Translations under genes and position numbers: made by a program | Part shown: positions 53,108-61,653 of the stretch, one piece after another | Layout of the letters: every line of letters begins with the position of its first letter | How positions within the stretch are numbered: position 1 is the first letter of the stretch | The notes under the pieces: generated by a model | The model's database searches: none | Told to the model about the DNA's origin: nothing | What the model saw: the letters and a program-made list of their open reading frames with translations, nothing else | DNA from: Kitasatospora aureofaciens | Lineage (GTDB): Bacteria > Actinomycetota > Actinomycetes > Streptomycetales > Streptomycetaceae | Length of the DNA: 64,000 nt | NCBI RefSeq assembly: GCF_001188955.3 | Contig: NZ_JPRF03000001.1 | Location: forward strand, 186,001 to 250,000 | Direction of reading: 5' to 3'

Positions 53108-54070
53108 ATGCCCACGCCCACCGGTGAAATGCTCGCCCCCACGACCGCCCCGGGCGGGAGGACACGGGAGCCGCTCCAGGCCGCTCCGGCCCGGGCAGAT
53201 CTGCCCGAAGTCGGTCTGCCCGAAGTCGGTCTGCCTGAAGTCGGTCTGCCTGAAGTCGGTCTGCCCGAAGTCGATCTGCCCCAGGGCGCGGACCTGCGGG
53301 AAATGGCCCCGGCCGACGCACGGGAACTCACCCGCGTCCTGCTGCGCCGCCTCAGCACGCTGGAGGAGGGCACGAGGGAGTACTCGTACGTCCGCAACAC
53401 CCTGGTGGAGATGAACCTCTCACTCGTGAGGTTCGCGATCCGCCGCTTCAACTCGCACCGCGAACCGAAGGAGGACCTCCTCCAGGTCGGTGCGGTCGGC
53501 CTGGTCAAGGCCATCGACCGCTTCGACCCGGACCTCGGCGTGGAGTTCACCACCTTCGCCATGCCGACCGTCCTCGGTGAACTGCGGCGCCACTTCCGCG
53601 ACACCACCTGGGCCGTGCACGTGCCCCGCCGGCTCCAGGAACTGCGCATCGTCCTCGCCAGGGCGCAGGAGAAGCTCGCGCACGACCTCGACCGCGCCCC
53701 CACTCCGGCCGAACTCGCCGAACACCTCTCGCTGCCCGTCGAGGAGGTCGTCGAGGGGCTGACCGCGGCCAACGGGCACACCGCGGGCTCGCTGGACCTC
53801 GGCGGCGCGGAGGACGAGGACGGCCCCGGCCCGCTGGCCGACCGCCTCGGGGAGGAGGACCAGCGCCTGTCCCGGGTCGAGGATCTGGTGGCGCTCAAGC
53901 CGCTGGTGGCCGCGCTGCCGGAGCGGGAGCGGCTGATCCTCTCCATGCGCTTCTGCGAGGACATGACGCAGTCCCAGATCGGCGCCCGCCTCGGGCTCTC
54001 CCAGATGCACGTCTCCCGGCTGCTGAGCCGCACGCTGCGGAAGCTGCGCGAAGGGCTGGACAGCGACTGA
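53108..54070 (+). CDS. SigB/SigF-family RNA polymerase sigma factor
   Basis: 320 residues. After a variable N-terminus with five LPEVG-type pentapeptide repeats (residues about 32-56), sigma regions 2 to 4 follow: NLSLVRFAIRRFNSHREPKEDLLQVGAVGLVKAIDRFDPDLGVEFTTFA is the region 2 (quoted by position, about 100-150; key residues RFDPDLGVEF), region 3 holds VPRRLQELR, and region 4 SQIGARLGLSQMHVSRLL. The stress-sigma type is usually held by an HATPase anti-sigma factor, such as the one at 54680. Start ATG 53108 has AAAGGA upstream. Confidence 0.92.
   Translation: MPTPTGEMLAPTTAPGGRTREPLQAAPARADLPEVGLPEVGLPEVGLPEVGLPEVDLPQGADLREMAPADARELTRVLLRRLSTLEEGTREYSYVRNTLVEMNLSLVRFAIRRFNSHREPKEDLLQVGAVGLVKAIDRFDPDLGVEFTTFAMPTVLGELRRHFRDTTWAVHVPRRLQELRIVLARAQEKLAHDLDRAPTPAELAEHLSLPVEEVVEGLTAANGHTAGSLDLGGAEDEDGPGPLADRLGEEDQRLSRVEDLVALKPLVAALPERERLILSMRFCEDMTQSQIGARLGLSQMHVSRLLSRTLRKLREGLDSD
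53201..53275 (+). repeat. Five tandem 15-bp repeats inside the sigma gene
   Basis: Five copies of CTGCCCGAAGTCGGT with one or two base changes. They encode LPEVG, LPEVG, LPEVG, LPEVG, LPEVD. The sharp repeat suggests recent copying by slippage and could vary in number between strains. Confidence 0.9.
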
Positions 54071-54144
54071 CCGGCGCCGGGGGGCCGTGTTTGGCGCAGC
54101 GGTCCCGTCTACGTAAGGTCGGAAGGCACGGACATGGAGGGACG

Positions 54145-54543
54145 ATGATGATGCCATCCGACAACGGCCGGGGCGAGGCCACCCTGGTGACCGCCCTACC
54201 CCGGCCCGGCCTCGAAGTGCGCAGTCGTGCCACGGAGACCGGGGCGGTGGTGTGCGCGCTCGCGGGCGACCTCGACATAGAGACGCTGGCCTCCGCCGCC
54301 GAGACGCTCACCGGGCTCGTCGCACAGCGCCCGTCCGCACTGGTCGTCGACCTGCGGGAGGTCGCCTTCTGCGACTCCTCCGGGCTGAACCTGCTGCTCA
54401 GGACGCGCATCGCGGCCGAGAAGGAGGGGCTGCACCTGCGGCTCGCGGCGGTGGCGCCGACGGTGCTGCGGGTGCTGGAACTGACCGGCGCCAGGACGGT
54501 TTTCACGATCCACGAGACGGTCGAGGAAGCCCTGAGCGTCTGA
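54145..54543 (+). CDS. STAS-domain anti-sigma factor antagonist
   Basis: 132 residues. The STAS fold covers about 20-128; the phosphorylation site is SSGLNLLLRTR with the preceding FCDSSG motif (the first Ser of DSSG is the phosphorylated one). When unphosphorylated it binds the anti-sigma kinase and frees the sigma factor. Start ATG 54145, preceded by GGAGG; a longer frame from 54091 lacks a ribosome site. It sits 74 bp after the sigma gene and 136 bp before the anti-sigma gene. Confidence 0.9.
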   Translation: MMMPSDNGRGEATLVTALPRPGLEVRSRATETGAVVCALAGDLDIETLASAAETLTGLVAQRPSALVVDLREVAFCDSSGLNLLLRTRIAAEKEGLHLRLAAVAPTVLRVLELTGARTVFTIHETVEEALSV

Positions 54544-54679
54544 CCGCCCGACCGCCCGGGCGTCGCCCGGCGTCGCCCGGGTGCGCCCGGCTTCCGGGCG
54601 GGGCCGGGCGGGAGGCATAATCCCGGAGCTGCCGGGAAACCGAGCTGCGACAGTCGTCGATACGGAAGGGTGCCCTTAG

Positions 54680-55159
54680 ATGTCGATGAGCCGGGGGACC
54701 CTGGACGGCGATCCACGCCCGGGCGAGCTGGTGCTGCCCGTCGGGGGTCAGCGCAGACGGTTGCCCCTGGTCGGGCTGACCAAGCCGGTCGCCCGCGCCA
54801 GGGCCCACACCATCAGTGCGCTCGGCGACTGGTGTCCGTCGGGCCTGGGTCCCGGTGCCGCCGAAGGGATCGCCGAGGACGTCGTCCTGGTGGTCGCAGA
54901 ACTCGTCGGCAACGCCATGCTGCACGGCGACGGTCCGCTGGAACTGGTCCTGGACATCACCCCGGCCCGCCTGCGGATCGAGGTCAGCGACCGCAGCTCG
55001 GAACTGCCCGCGCCCCGGCAGCCGCACCACCCCGCGCTGCCCGGCGGCCACGGCCTGTTCATCGTGCAGCGGATAGCGGACCGCTGGGGCGCCCAGCCCC
55101 ACGCCCAGGGCAAGACCATCTGGGCCGAGTTCGACACCCGGCGCCTCCGGGGCGAGTGA
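54680..55159 (+). CDS. HATPase-type anti-sigma factor (RsbW/SpoIIAB-like)
   Basis: 159 residues. The ATP-binding N box is VVAELVGNAMLHGD (about 72-85) and the G box GGHGLFIVQ (about 122-130); the IEVSDRSS segment is the G1 region. This is the HATPase_c_2 kinase of partner switching, which binds the sigma factor or phosphorylates the STAS antagonist. With the sigma and STAS genes it completes a partner-switch set. Confidence 0.88.
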   Translation: MSMSRGTLDGDPRPGELVLPVGGQRRRLPLVGLTKPVARARAHTISALGDWCPSGLGPGAAEGIAEDVVLVVAELVGNAMLHGDGPLELVLDITPARLRIEVSDRSSELPAPRQPHHPALPGGHGLFIVQRIADRWGAQPHAQGKTIWAEFDTRRLRGE

Positions 55160-55510
55160 CCGGCCGCAGGGCTGACGACTCCGGGGCATCGGCCGGTCTC
55201 GCACCGTGCCGCGCTGTCTCTGGAACTCCAAGCGCCCCTTTAATGGTGCCAAAAATTTACTTTTCAACCCTAATATCAATGCCCTAGCTGCGATTTGATC
55301 TACGAATCCCAGGTGTGGAAGGCTGCCTTCGGCGCGCCGTTACCGACAGGTAACCCGGCGCGCCGTTGTCGCGTGGACGCCCAGGGGGAGCGCCGGCGTC
55401 ACGCGACACGGTCGGAGACCGCACCTGGGGGCATCGCGTGCGGACCGCCCTCCGACCCGGAAGCCCGGAAGACCGGGAAAGCCCGGAAGACCTGGAAAGC
55501 GGGGAGCGCC
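55160..55510. promoter_or_regulatory. AT-rich promoter and leader of the dapD cluster
   Basis: A patch around 55236-55304 is far richer in A and T than the rest of the window; TTCAAC (55263-55268) and TAGCTG (55285-55290) with 16 bp between form a possible promoter. Downstream, GGCGCGCC pairs with GGCGCGCC (55331-55364) around an inner TTACC/GGTAA stem. The leader is over 200 bases and might hold a control element. Confidence 0.45.
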
Positions 55511-56353
55511 ATGGGCAATGGTGTCGATGTGACGAGTTTGCAGAGCGAGCTCGAGGACCTCTGGAAGCGACGGGACGAGGTTCCGCTGCAGTCCGCCGAG
55601 GCGGTGGCCGCCGTCGACGCGGCGATCGGCCTGCTGGACACCGGGCGCGTGCGGGTGGCCGAACTGCTGGACGGTGAGGTCGTGGTGCACGAGTGGCTGA
55701 AGAACGCGATCCTGCTGCTCTACAAGCAGGCCTCGCCGCAGCCGTCGCAGTTCGGCCCCTTCCGGTGCGCCGACAAGATCCCGCTGAAGAGCGCGATCGA
55801 CGGCGTCCAGGTGTCACCGGGCGCGGTCATCCGGCGGGGCAGCTACCAGGAGCCCGGCGCCGTGGTGATGCCGAGCCACATCGGCATCGGCTCGTACGTC
55901 GGCGAGGGCACCCTGGTGGACTCCTGGGTGGGCATCGGCTCCTGCGCCCAGATCGGTCGCAACGTCCACCTGTCCGGGGGAGTCGGACTCGGCGGCATGA
56001 TCGAACCCCCCATGGCCAGGCCGGTGGTGATCGAGGACGACGCCTTCATCGGCGCCCGCTCGATGGTCTACAGCGGCGCCCGGGTCGGTGAGGGCGCGCT
56101 GCTGGGCGCCGGAGCCCTGCTGACCGACACGATCCCGGTGATCGACGCCGCCACCGGCGAGGAGCTCAGTCGCGGCGAGGTGCCGCCGTGGACGGTCGCC
56201 GTCCCCGCCAGCCGCCCACGCGAGTTCGCCGGCGGCACCTTCGGACTGCCCTGCCTGCTGGTCATCAAGCACCTGAAGAAGGGCGAGCGCCACGACAAGG
56301 CCAAGCTCAACGACGCCGTGCGCACCCAGCCGCCCGCCACGCTCAGCCTCTGA
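55511..56353 (+). CDS. dapD: Tetrahydrodipicolinate N-succinyltransferase (proteobacterial-type DapD)
   Basis: 280 residues. Helical N-terminal part (about 1-95) with VRVAELLDGEVVVHEWLKNAILL, then the left-handed beta-helix hexapeptide repeats: GAVIRRGSYQEPGAVVMPSH, IGSYVGEGTLVDSW and NVHLSGGVGLGG. The sequence follows the E. coli type (about 274 residues), not the longer mycobacterial type I would expect in an actinomycete. It makes N-succinyl-2-amino-6-oxopimelate in lysine synthesis or a related amino acid for a natural product. Start ATG 55511 has GGGGAG upstream. It begins a run with an acyl-CoA dehydrogenase and an AMP ligase. Confidence 0.9.
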   Translation: MGNGVDVTSLQSELEDLWKRRDEVPLQSAEAVAAVDAAIGLLDTGRVRVAELLDGEVVVHEWLKNAILLLYKQASPQPSQFGPFRCADKIPLKSAIDGVQVSPGAVIRRGSYQEPGAVVMPSHIGIGSYVGEGTLVDSWVGIGSCAQIGRNVHLSGGVGLGGMIEPPMARPVVIEDDAFIGARSMVYSGARVGEGALLGAGALLTDTIPVIDAATGEELSRGEVPPWTVAVPASRPREFAGGTFGLPCLLVIKHLKKGERHDKAKLNDAVRTQPPATLSL

Positions 56354-56402
56354 CGGACCCGGCTCGCACCTCCCCGACGCCCCTTCACGGAAAGACCACC
56401 CC

Positions 56403-57689
56403 ATGCCCGCCACCGGCATCAGCCCGCTCCTGGACCGTCGCCCCGAACTATCCGGCCTCGCGGCCAAGTTGACGGCCTTTCTGGACACCCACCTGCCCGA
56501 ACCCGTCTGTGAGGGCGGCCCCCGCCCCGACTGGCTCGCCCTGCGCGCCCGGGCCGCGGCCGCCGGGCTCACCGGCATCGACGTCACCTTCCCCGACGAG
56601 TTCGGCGACGGCTCCCAGGGCGAGCTCCCCGCCGAGTTCTCTGCCGAGCAGGGTGAGCCCGGTGAACCGCGCGGCCGCGTGGCCCAGGGGATGGCCATGT
56701 TCCTCGCCGGGCAGCGCGACTGCGACGCCCGGGAGATCTTCAGCACCGGACACGCCGCGATGCCGCTGCGCTACGGCTCGCCCGCGCTCGTCCGCCACAC
56801 CCGCGAAAAGGTCGTCGGCGCGGGGGAGTTGGCGGGTATCGCGTCCAGCGAGCCGCACTCCGGCTCGGACCTGCGGGGCTTTCGCACCGTCCTGGTCGAC
56901 CACGGTGACCACTTCACCCTCTCCGGGTCCAAGGGTTTGATCAGCCGGGTCGAGGAGGCCTACGGCTTCGTCGTCTTCTGCAAGCTGGTCGACCGCGCCG
57001 ACGCCGGCCGCACCGATCTGCGCGACGTGCCGCTGTCCGCGGTGTGGGTGCCGGCCGACGCCGCCGGCGTGCTCACCGAGACCACCGACCCGATGGGGAT
57101 GCGCGGCTGGAGCTTCGGCCACCTGCACTTCGTCGACACCCGCCTGGACAAGGACTTCCTGCTCGGTGAACCCGGCGACGGCCGTCGGATCTTCGACACG
57201 CACTTCTCCGCCTGGCGTCTGATGATGTCGCTGGTCTGCCTCGGTGCGGCCGCCGCGGCGATCCAGGAGTCCGCGGCCCGTACCCGCGCCCGCACCGTCG
57301 CCCGGATGCCGCTGGCCGCGATCCCGTCCGTCGCAGCCCGCCTGGGCACCGCCGCCGCCGAGGTCGAGGCCGCCACCGCCTGGTGCTTCGCGCTGCTGGA
57401 GCGCATCGACCAGGGCGAGACCGACGTCGCCGCCTGCTCCGCGGCCAAGGCCCTGGCCACCGACACCGCCTACCGCGCCGTCGACCTCGCCCTCCAACTG
57501 CACGGCAGCGAGGGCTACACCAAGCACACCCCGATGGAGAAGCGCCTGCGGGACATCCGTGGGCTGCGGATCGCCGACGGACCCAACGACACGCTCTACA
57601 GCGTGCTGGCGCACGCCCTGCTGGCCGAGGGTCACCAGGCCGGGGACCACCAGGCCGGAGACGCGCGACTCCTGGCGGCCCGGCGCTGA
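56403..57689 (+). CDS. Acyl-CoA dehydrogenase family protein
   Basis: 428 residues of the ACAD fold. The FAD-binding region contains SSEPHSGSDLRGF and DHFTLSGSKGLISRV, and the C-terminal LQLHGSEGYTKHTPMEKRLRDIR is the usual FAD and dimer segment. The catalytic base is not plain. It follows dapD by 49 bp and precedes the AMP ligase by 48 bp, so all three are probably one transcript. It may oxidise or act on a carrier-bound or CoA-bound intermediate rather than in fatty acid breakdown. Confidence 0.88.
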   Translation: MPATGISPLLDRRPELSGLAAKLTAFLDTHLPEPVCEGGPRPDWLALRARAAAAGLTGIDVTFPDEFGDGSQGELPAEFSAEQGEPGEPRGRVAQGMAMFLAGQRDCDAREIFSTGHAAMPLRYGSPALVRHTREKVVGAGELAGIASSEPHSGSDLRGFRTVLVDHGDHFTLSGSKGLISRVEEAYGFVVFCKLVDRADAGRTDLRDVPLSAVWVPADAAGVLTETTDPMGMRGWSFGHLHFVDTRLDKDFLLGEPGDGRRIFDTHFSAWRLMMSLVCLGAAAAAIQESAARTRARTVARMPLAAIPSVAARLGTAAAEVEAATAWCFALLERIDQGETDVAACSAAKALATDTAYRAVDLALQLHGSEGYTKHTPMEKRLRDIRGLRIADGPNDTLYSVLAHALLAEGHQAGDHQAGDARLLAARR

Positions 57690-57737
57690 CTTCCCGCCGC
57701 CCAGCACACCACCGAACCGAGGCGCAAGGAACCGCCC

Positions 57738-59285
57738 ATGCCACCCACCTCGCCCTTCCGGACCGAAGTCGTCGACATCCTCGACGAGTTGGGTGCCGAT
57801 CCCGACCGTCCCGCCCTGGTCCACCGGGGATGCACCACCACCGCCGGGGAACTGCGGGACCTCGTCCACCGACTGGCCCGCGCCCTGCGCGCCCGCGGCG
57901 TCGACCGCCACCACACGGTCACGCTGCTCACCGGCAACCGGCCCGAGGCCGTCGCCGCGCGCTACGCCGCCAACCTGGTCGGCTGCCGGACCAACCAGCT
58001 CTACACCAGGCTGCCGGCCGACACCCAGGCCGCCATGGTCCGGGACGTCGAGACGCACACCCTGATCGTCGACCCCGAACACGCCGCCCGCGCCGCCGAG
58101 ATCGCCGCGCGTACGGACATCGAGGCCGTCCTCGTCCTCGGCCCCGCGCCCGGTGGCTCCACCGCGGAGGCCACCGACCTGCTGACCCTCGCCGCCGCCC
58201 AGAGCGCCGACCCGTTCACCAGCCGGGCCCGGCCCGGCGACGTCCGCACCATCCGCCACTCCGGCGGCACCACCGGTCACTCCAAGGGCATCTGCATCAG
58301 CTACGGCCAGGTCCGCCGTTTCGGCCCCGACCTGCCCACCGCCGACCCGGCAGGCCCGCCGCGCCTGCTGGTGTGCACCACCATCGCCCACGCCGCCGGC
58401 CAGATGACCGACAAGGTGCTGCGGGCCGGCGGCAGCGCGGTGCTCCTCGACGGGTTCGACCCGGCCGCCGTCCTGGCCGCCATCGAACAGGAACGCATCA
58501 CCGACGTGTTCCTGATGCCCCCGCTGCTCTACCAGCTGCTGGACCACCCGCGATCCGGGCACACCGACACCACCAGCCTGCGCCGCCTCACCTACGGCGG
58601 CTGCCAGGCCTCACCGGCCCGTCTCACCGACGCGCTCCGCCGCTTCGGCCCGGTCCTCGTCCAGCTCTACGGACAGCACGAGGCGGGTATCGTCAGCGTC
58701 CTCGACACCGGCGACCACGATCCGGCCCGCCCGCACCTGCTGCGCTCGGTCGGCCGGATCGCCTCCGGCTACCGGGTCGCGATCCGCGACGAGCAGGGCC
58801 GCGACCTGCCCGCCGGCCGGCCCGGCGAGGTGTGCATCGCCTCGGACAGCCTGATGCAGGGCTACTGGAAGCAGCCGGAACTGACCGCAGCCACCCTCGA
58901 GGACGGCTGGCTGCACAGCGGCGACGTCGGATACCTGGACGACGAGGGCTACCTCTACATCGTCGACCGGCTGAAGGACCTGATCAACACCGGCGCCGGG
59001 CACGTCTACACCTCCGAGGTCGAGGACCTGCTCAACTCCCATCCCTCGGTGCACCAGAGCGCGGTCTTCGGCGCCCCCGACGCCAACCAGGTCGAACGCG
59101 TCCACGCCGTCGTCGTCCCCGTCCCCGGCACCCGCCCCGACCCGGAGGAGCTGCGCACCCTGGTCCGCACCCGCCGCGGCCCGCTGCACGAGCCCGCCCA
59201 CATCGCCTTCCTCGCGGAACTGCCGCTCACCGACGCGGGAAAGCCCGACAAGAAGCTCCTGCGCCGCCAGGCGGCGGGCCGGTAG
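57738..59285 (+). CDS. AMP-dependent acyl-CoA synthetase/ligase
   Basis: 515 residues of the ANL family. Motif A3 is IRHSGGTTGHSKG (about 172-184), A5 YGQHEAG (about 311-317), A7 LHSGDVGYLDDEGYLYIVDR (about 391-410) and A10 LTDAGKPDKK near the end. It activates a carboxylate as its adenylate and loads CoA or a carrier. Third gene of the dapD-ACAD-ligase run. The substrate is open; an amino-pimelate derivative is one idea given dapD. Confidence 0.9.
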   Translation: MPPTSPFRTEVVDILDELGADPDRPALVHRGCTTTAGELRDLVHRLARALRARGVDRHHTVTLLTGNRPEAVAARYAANLVGCRTNQLYTRLPADTQAAMVRDVETHTLIVDPEHAARAAEIAARTDIEAVLVLGPAPGGSTAEATDLLTLAAAQSADPFTSRARPGDVRTIRHSGGTTGHSKGICISYGQVRRFGPDLPTADPAGPPRLLVCTTIAHAAGQMTDKVLRAGGSAVLLDGFDPAAVLAAIEQERITDVFLMPPLLYQLLDHPRSGHTDTTSLRRLTYGGCQASPARLTDALRRFGPVLVQLYGQHEAGIVSVLDTGDHDPARPHLLRSVGRIASGYRVAIRDEQGRDLPAGRPGEVCIASDSLMQGYWKQPELTAATLEDGWLHSGDVGYLDDEGYLYIVDRLKDLINTGAGHVYTSEVEDLLNSHPSVHQSAVFGAPDANQVERVHAVVVPVPGTRPDPEELRTLVRTRRGPLHEPAHIAFLAELPLTDAGKPDKKLLRRQAAGR

Positions 59286-59393
59286 CGCGAACCGAGGTGC
59301 TCAGCGCTCCGGTGCCGACCGGCTCTCGTCACGGGACGTCGACGGCGGTGCGGCGCACGCGTGCTTGGGGCACGCACAGAACGGTACCGGAAA

Positions 59394-59417
59394 AGCGTGT
59401 CCGACGCACGCTAAAGT
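59394..59417 (+). promoter_or_regulatory. Inverted repeat and -10 box just before marR
   Basis: AGCGTG-N7-CACGCT (59394-59412) abuts TAAAGT (59412-59417). TAAAGT is 7 bases before the GTG, so the mRNA probably starts at the start codon itself (leaderless), and the repeat, overlapping the promoter, is a likely autoregulatory MarR site. Confidence 0.45.
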
Positions 59418-59423
59418 GGTGGG

Positions 59424-59870
59424 GTGACGAATCCGACGGGACATGAGATCGCCGAGGCCCTGGGGCTGCTGCTGCGACGCAGCACCCGTGCCGGCCTCCA
59501 CGCCCAGCTGACCGAGGGCCTGGGCGAGGCGGTCGACGAGCTCACCTACCCGGTGCTCAGCGGCCTGGCGCGGACCGGTCCGTGCAGTGCCGCCGACCTC
59601 GGGCGTGAGGTGGGGCTCGACCGCACCACCGTGACCCGCCGCGCCGACCGGCTGGAGGAGGCCGGCCTGCTGCGGCGCGAGGCCGACCCCGGCGATCGGC
59701 GCGCGACGCTGCTCGTCCTGACCGATGCCGGGCAGGGCGTGGTGCGGACCACCCGGGAGCGGCTGGCGGCCCGCATCGAGGACTCGCTCGCCTCCTGGCC
59801 GGCGGCGGACGCGCGGGCCTTCGCCCGGCTGCTCCGGGTGTTCGTCGACGAGGGCCCCTTCCACGCCTGA
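59424..59870 (+). CDS. MarR-family transcriptional regulator
   Basis: 148 residues from a GTG at 59424. Winged helix with CSAADLGREVGLDRTTVTRRADRLEEAGLL (about 52-81) and the wing DPGDRRATLLVLT. A regulator placed just after the dapD cluster on the same strand, but with its own apparent promoter; it may control the cluster or itself. Confidence 0.9.
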   Translation: MTNPTGHEIAEALGLLLRRSTRAGLHAQLTEGLGEAVDELTYPVLSGLARTGPCSAADLGREVGLDRTTVTRRADRLEEAGLLRREADPGDRRATLLVLTDAGQGVVRTTRERLAARIEDSLASWPAADARAFARLLRVFVDEGPFHA

Positions 59871-59982
59871 CCGCGGCGAGGGCGTCGGATGGACACGCCC
59901 GGGGCCTCGATCCCCAGGCGGCTCGGCGGAATTCGTCTTGCACGCCCATCATGCCGAACCCTCCCACAGTTGGACGGCACAG

Positions 59983-60023
59983 AACGCGGTGGGGCCGCCC
60001 GAACCGGGCGGCCCCACCGCGTT
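59983..60023. terminator. Bidirectional terminator
   Basis: A perfect 18-bp stem (arms 59983-60000 and 60006-60023, ending AACGCGG and CCGCGTT) with a GAACC loop, between convergent marR and a membrane-peptide gene. Confidence 0.85.
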
Positions 60024-60060
60024 GTCGTGTGCCGGCCGGGCCGGCGGGTTGTCGGAGTGG

Positions 60061-60231
60061 TTACCAGCGGTACCAGCGGCCGCGTCCGCCTGCGGACGTC
60101 GTGCCACGTGCGACGAAGCCGAGCAGCCATACGACGAGCACGATGACGGCTGCCCACCAGAGCACCTTCAGCGCGAACCCGGCGCCGAACAGGATCAGGG
60201 CGAGCAGAAGGACAAGCAGGAGCGGGATCAT
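60061..60231 (-). CDS. Small hydrophobic membrane protein (56 aa)
   Basis: MIPLLLVLLLALILFGAGFA begins the first of two hydrophobic helices (the second around AVIVLVVWLLGFV), ending GRGRWYRW. GGAGG lies 9 bases before ATG 60231. It resembles the small hydrophobic proteins common in actinomycete stress regulons. Function unknown. Confidence 0.85.
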   Translation of the reverse strand: MIPLLLVLLLALILFGAGFALKVLWWAAVIVLVVWLLGFVARGTTSAGGRGRWYRW

Positions 60232-60333
60232 GGATCGAACCTCCTCGACGTGGTGATGTGCCCGCCTTGTGCCCCGGAAGCGTGGAGACATGTACCGGTC
60301 GACGATCTTTGTCGGGATCGTCCTGGCGTTCCG

Positions 60334-61302
60334 TCAGAAGGCCTTGCGCAGCGCCGGCAGCAGGGTCTCCTCGGCCCAGTCCAGGAAGGCGGGCTGGCTG
60401 TCCCCACCCACCTGCACGAGGGCGACCTCGCCGAACCCGGCGTCGACGAAGGGCCGTACGGCCTCGACGAAGTCCTCGACCCGGTCGCCGCACGGGATCG
60501 CCTCGGCGACGTCCTCGGGGCGTACGAACCGGCTCGCCGCCGCGAACCCCGCGGTGCCCGGCAGTTCGGCGTTGACCTTCCAACCGCCGCCGAACCAGCG
60601 GAACTGCTCGTGGGCGCGGCGCACGGCCGCGTCCCGGTCGCGGTCCCAGCACACCGGCAGCTGGCCCACCGCGGGCTTGCCGGCGCCGCCGTGCTCCGCG
60701 AAGCCCGAGACCAGCCCCGGGTCGGGCTCGACGGCGATCGCCAGGTCGGCGAGACGCCCCGCCAGGGCGCACGAGACCGGGCCCGACACCGCCATCCCGA
60801 TCGGTGGCGGCTGGTCCGGGAGGTCCCACAGTCGGGCGCCGACCACGTCGAAGTGCTTTCCGTGCCGGGTCACGTAGCCGCCCTCGAACAGCGCGCGGAT
60901 GATCTCCACGGCCTCGGCGAACATCTCCAGCCGCACCGACGCCGCCGGCCAGCCCCGGCCCACCACGTGCTCGTTGAGGTTCTCACCGCTGCCGAGTCCC
61001 AGCCGGAAGCGCCCCTCGGACAGCAGCTGGAGCGTCGCCGCCTTCTGTGCCACCACCGCGGGGTGGTAGCGGAAGGTCGGGCACGTCACGTACGTCATCA
61101 GCGGGATGCGGGAGGTGGCCTGCGCGGCCGCCCCCAGCACCGCCCACGCGTACGGAGCGTGTCCCTGCTCGTCCAGCCACGGGAAGTAGTGGTCGGAGAC
61201 CACCGAGAAGTCGAAGCCCGCCCGTTCGGCGCGCACCACGTCGCAGACCAGGTCCCGGGGGGCCCGCTGCTCGGTCATCATCGTGTATCCGATCTTCACC
61301 AT
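60334..61302 (-). CDS. F420-dependent oxidoreductase (LLM class, TIGR03557 type)
   Basis: 322 residues of the luciferase-like fold. The start MVKIGYTMMTEQ and SVVSDHYFPWLDEQGHAPYAW fit the G6PD-like F420-dependent family, with the FRLGLGSGENLNEHVVG segment for the cofactor. It transfers hydride between F420 and an unknown alcohol or aldehyde. Start ATG 61302 by family agreement; no clear ribosome site, so GTG 61299 is possible. Confidence 0.9.
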   Translation of the reverse strand: MVKIGYTMMTEQRAPRDLVCDVVRAERAGFDFSVVSDHYFPWLDEQGHAPYAWAVLGAAAQATSRIPLMTYVTCPTFRYHPAVVAQKAATLQLLSEGRFRLGLGSGENLNEHVVGRGWPAASVRLEMFAEAVEIIRALFEGGYVTRHGKHFDVVGARLWDLPDQPPPIGMAVSGPVSCALAGRLADLAIAVEPDPGLVSGFAEHGGAGKPAVGQLPVCWDRDRDAAVRRAHEQFRWFGGGWKVNAELPGTAGFAAASRFVRPEDVAEAIPCGDRVEDFVEAVRPFVDAGFGEVALVQVGGDSQPAFLDWAEETLLPALRKAF

Positions 61303-61404
61303 GACCGGCGTCTGCCCCGCGGAGCGCGTCGTCCACCCCCGGAACCGGTCTTCGTTCGATCGCACGAACACCGGGCGGCGCGGGGGAGCCGGGGCCCCTC
61401 CGGC

Positions 61405-61653
61405 TCAGCGGCCGGGACGGCCGGGGCCGGTGGGCGGCTCCTCGTTCGCCCGGGGGCCCTCGCCGTCGGGGGTGCGCCAGGAGTCGGCGCGCTCGGCGGC
61501 GGCGCCCTCGGCGGGCCTCGGCGGCCGACGGCGCAGCAGGCGGTGGCTGCCCCAGGCGAAGGCGCCGATGAGCAGCACGGCGATGACCAGTGCGGGCACC
61601 AGGACGCCCGCCGCCGAGGGGCCGGCGGCCGCCGTGGTGGGGAGCGAGTGCAT
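61405..61653 (-). CDS. Small single-pass membrane protein (DUF6479-like)
   Basis: 82 residues: a short outside part, one transmembrane helix (AGVLVPALVIAVLLIGAFAW), RLLRRRPPRP and a Glu/Pro/Gly-rich tail. GGAAAGGAA lies upstream of ATG 61653. This is the pattern of DUF6479 proteins in Streptomyces. Function unknown. Confidence 0.75.
   Translation of the reverse strand: MHSLPTTAAAGPSAAGVLVPALVIAVLLIGAFAWGSHRLLRRRPPRPAEGAAAERADSWRTPDGEGPRANEEPPTGPGRPGR

Noticed and set aside
53201..53275. CRISPR-like repeat array
   Set aside because: The units are 15 bp, have no spacers and lie in frame inside a coding gene.
60258..60575. Plus-strand Arg-rich frames downstream of the small membrane protein
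   Set aside because: They are antisense to the F420-dependent oxidoreductase, which has strong family motifs.
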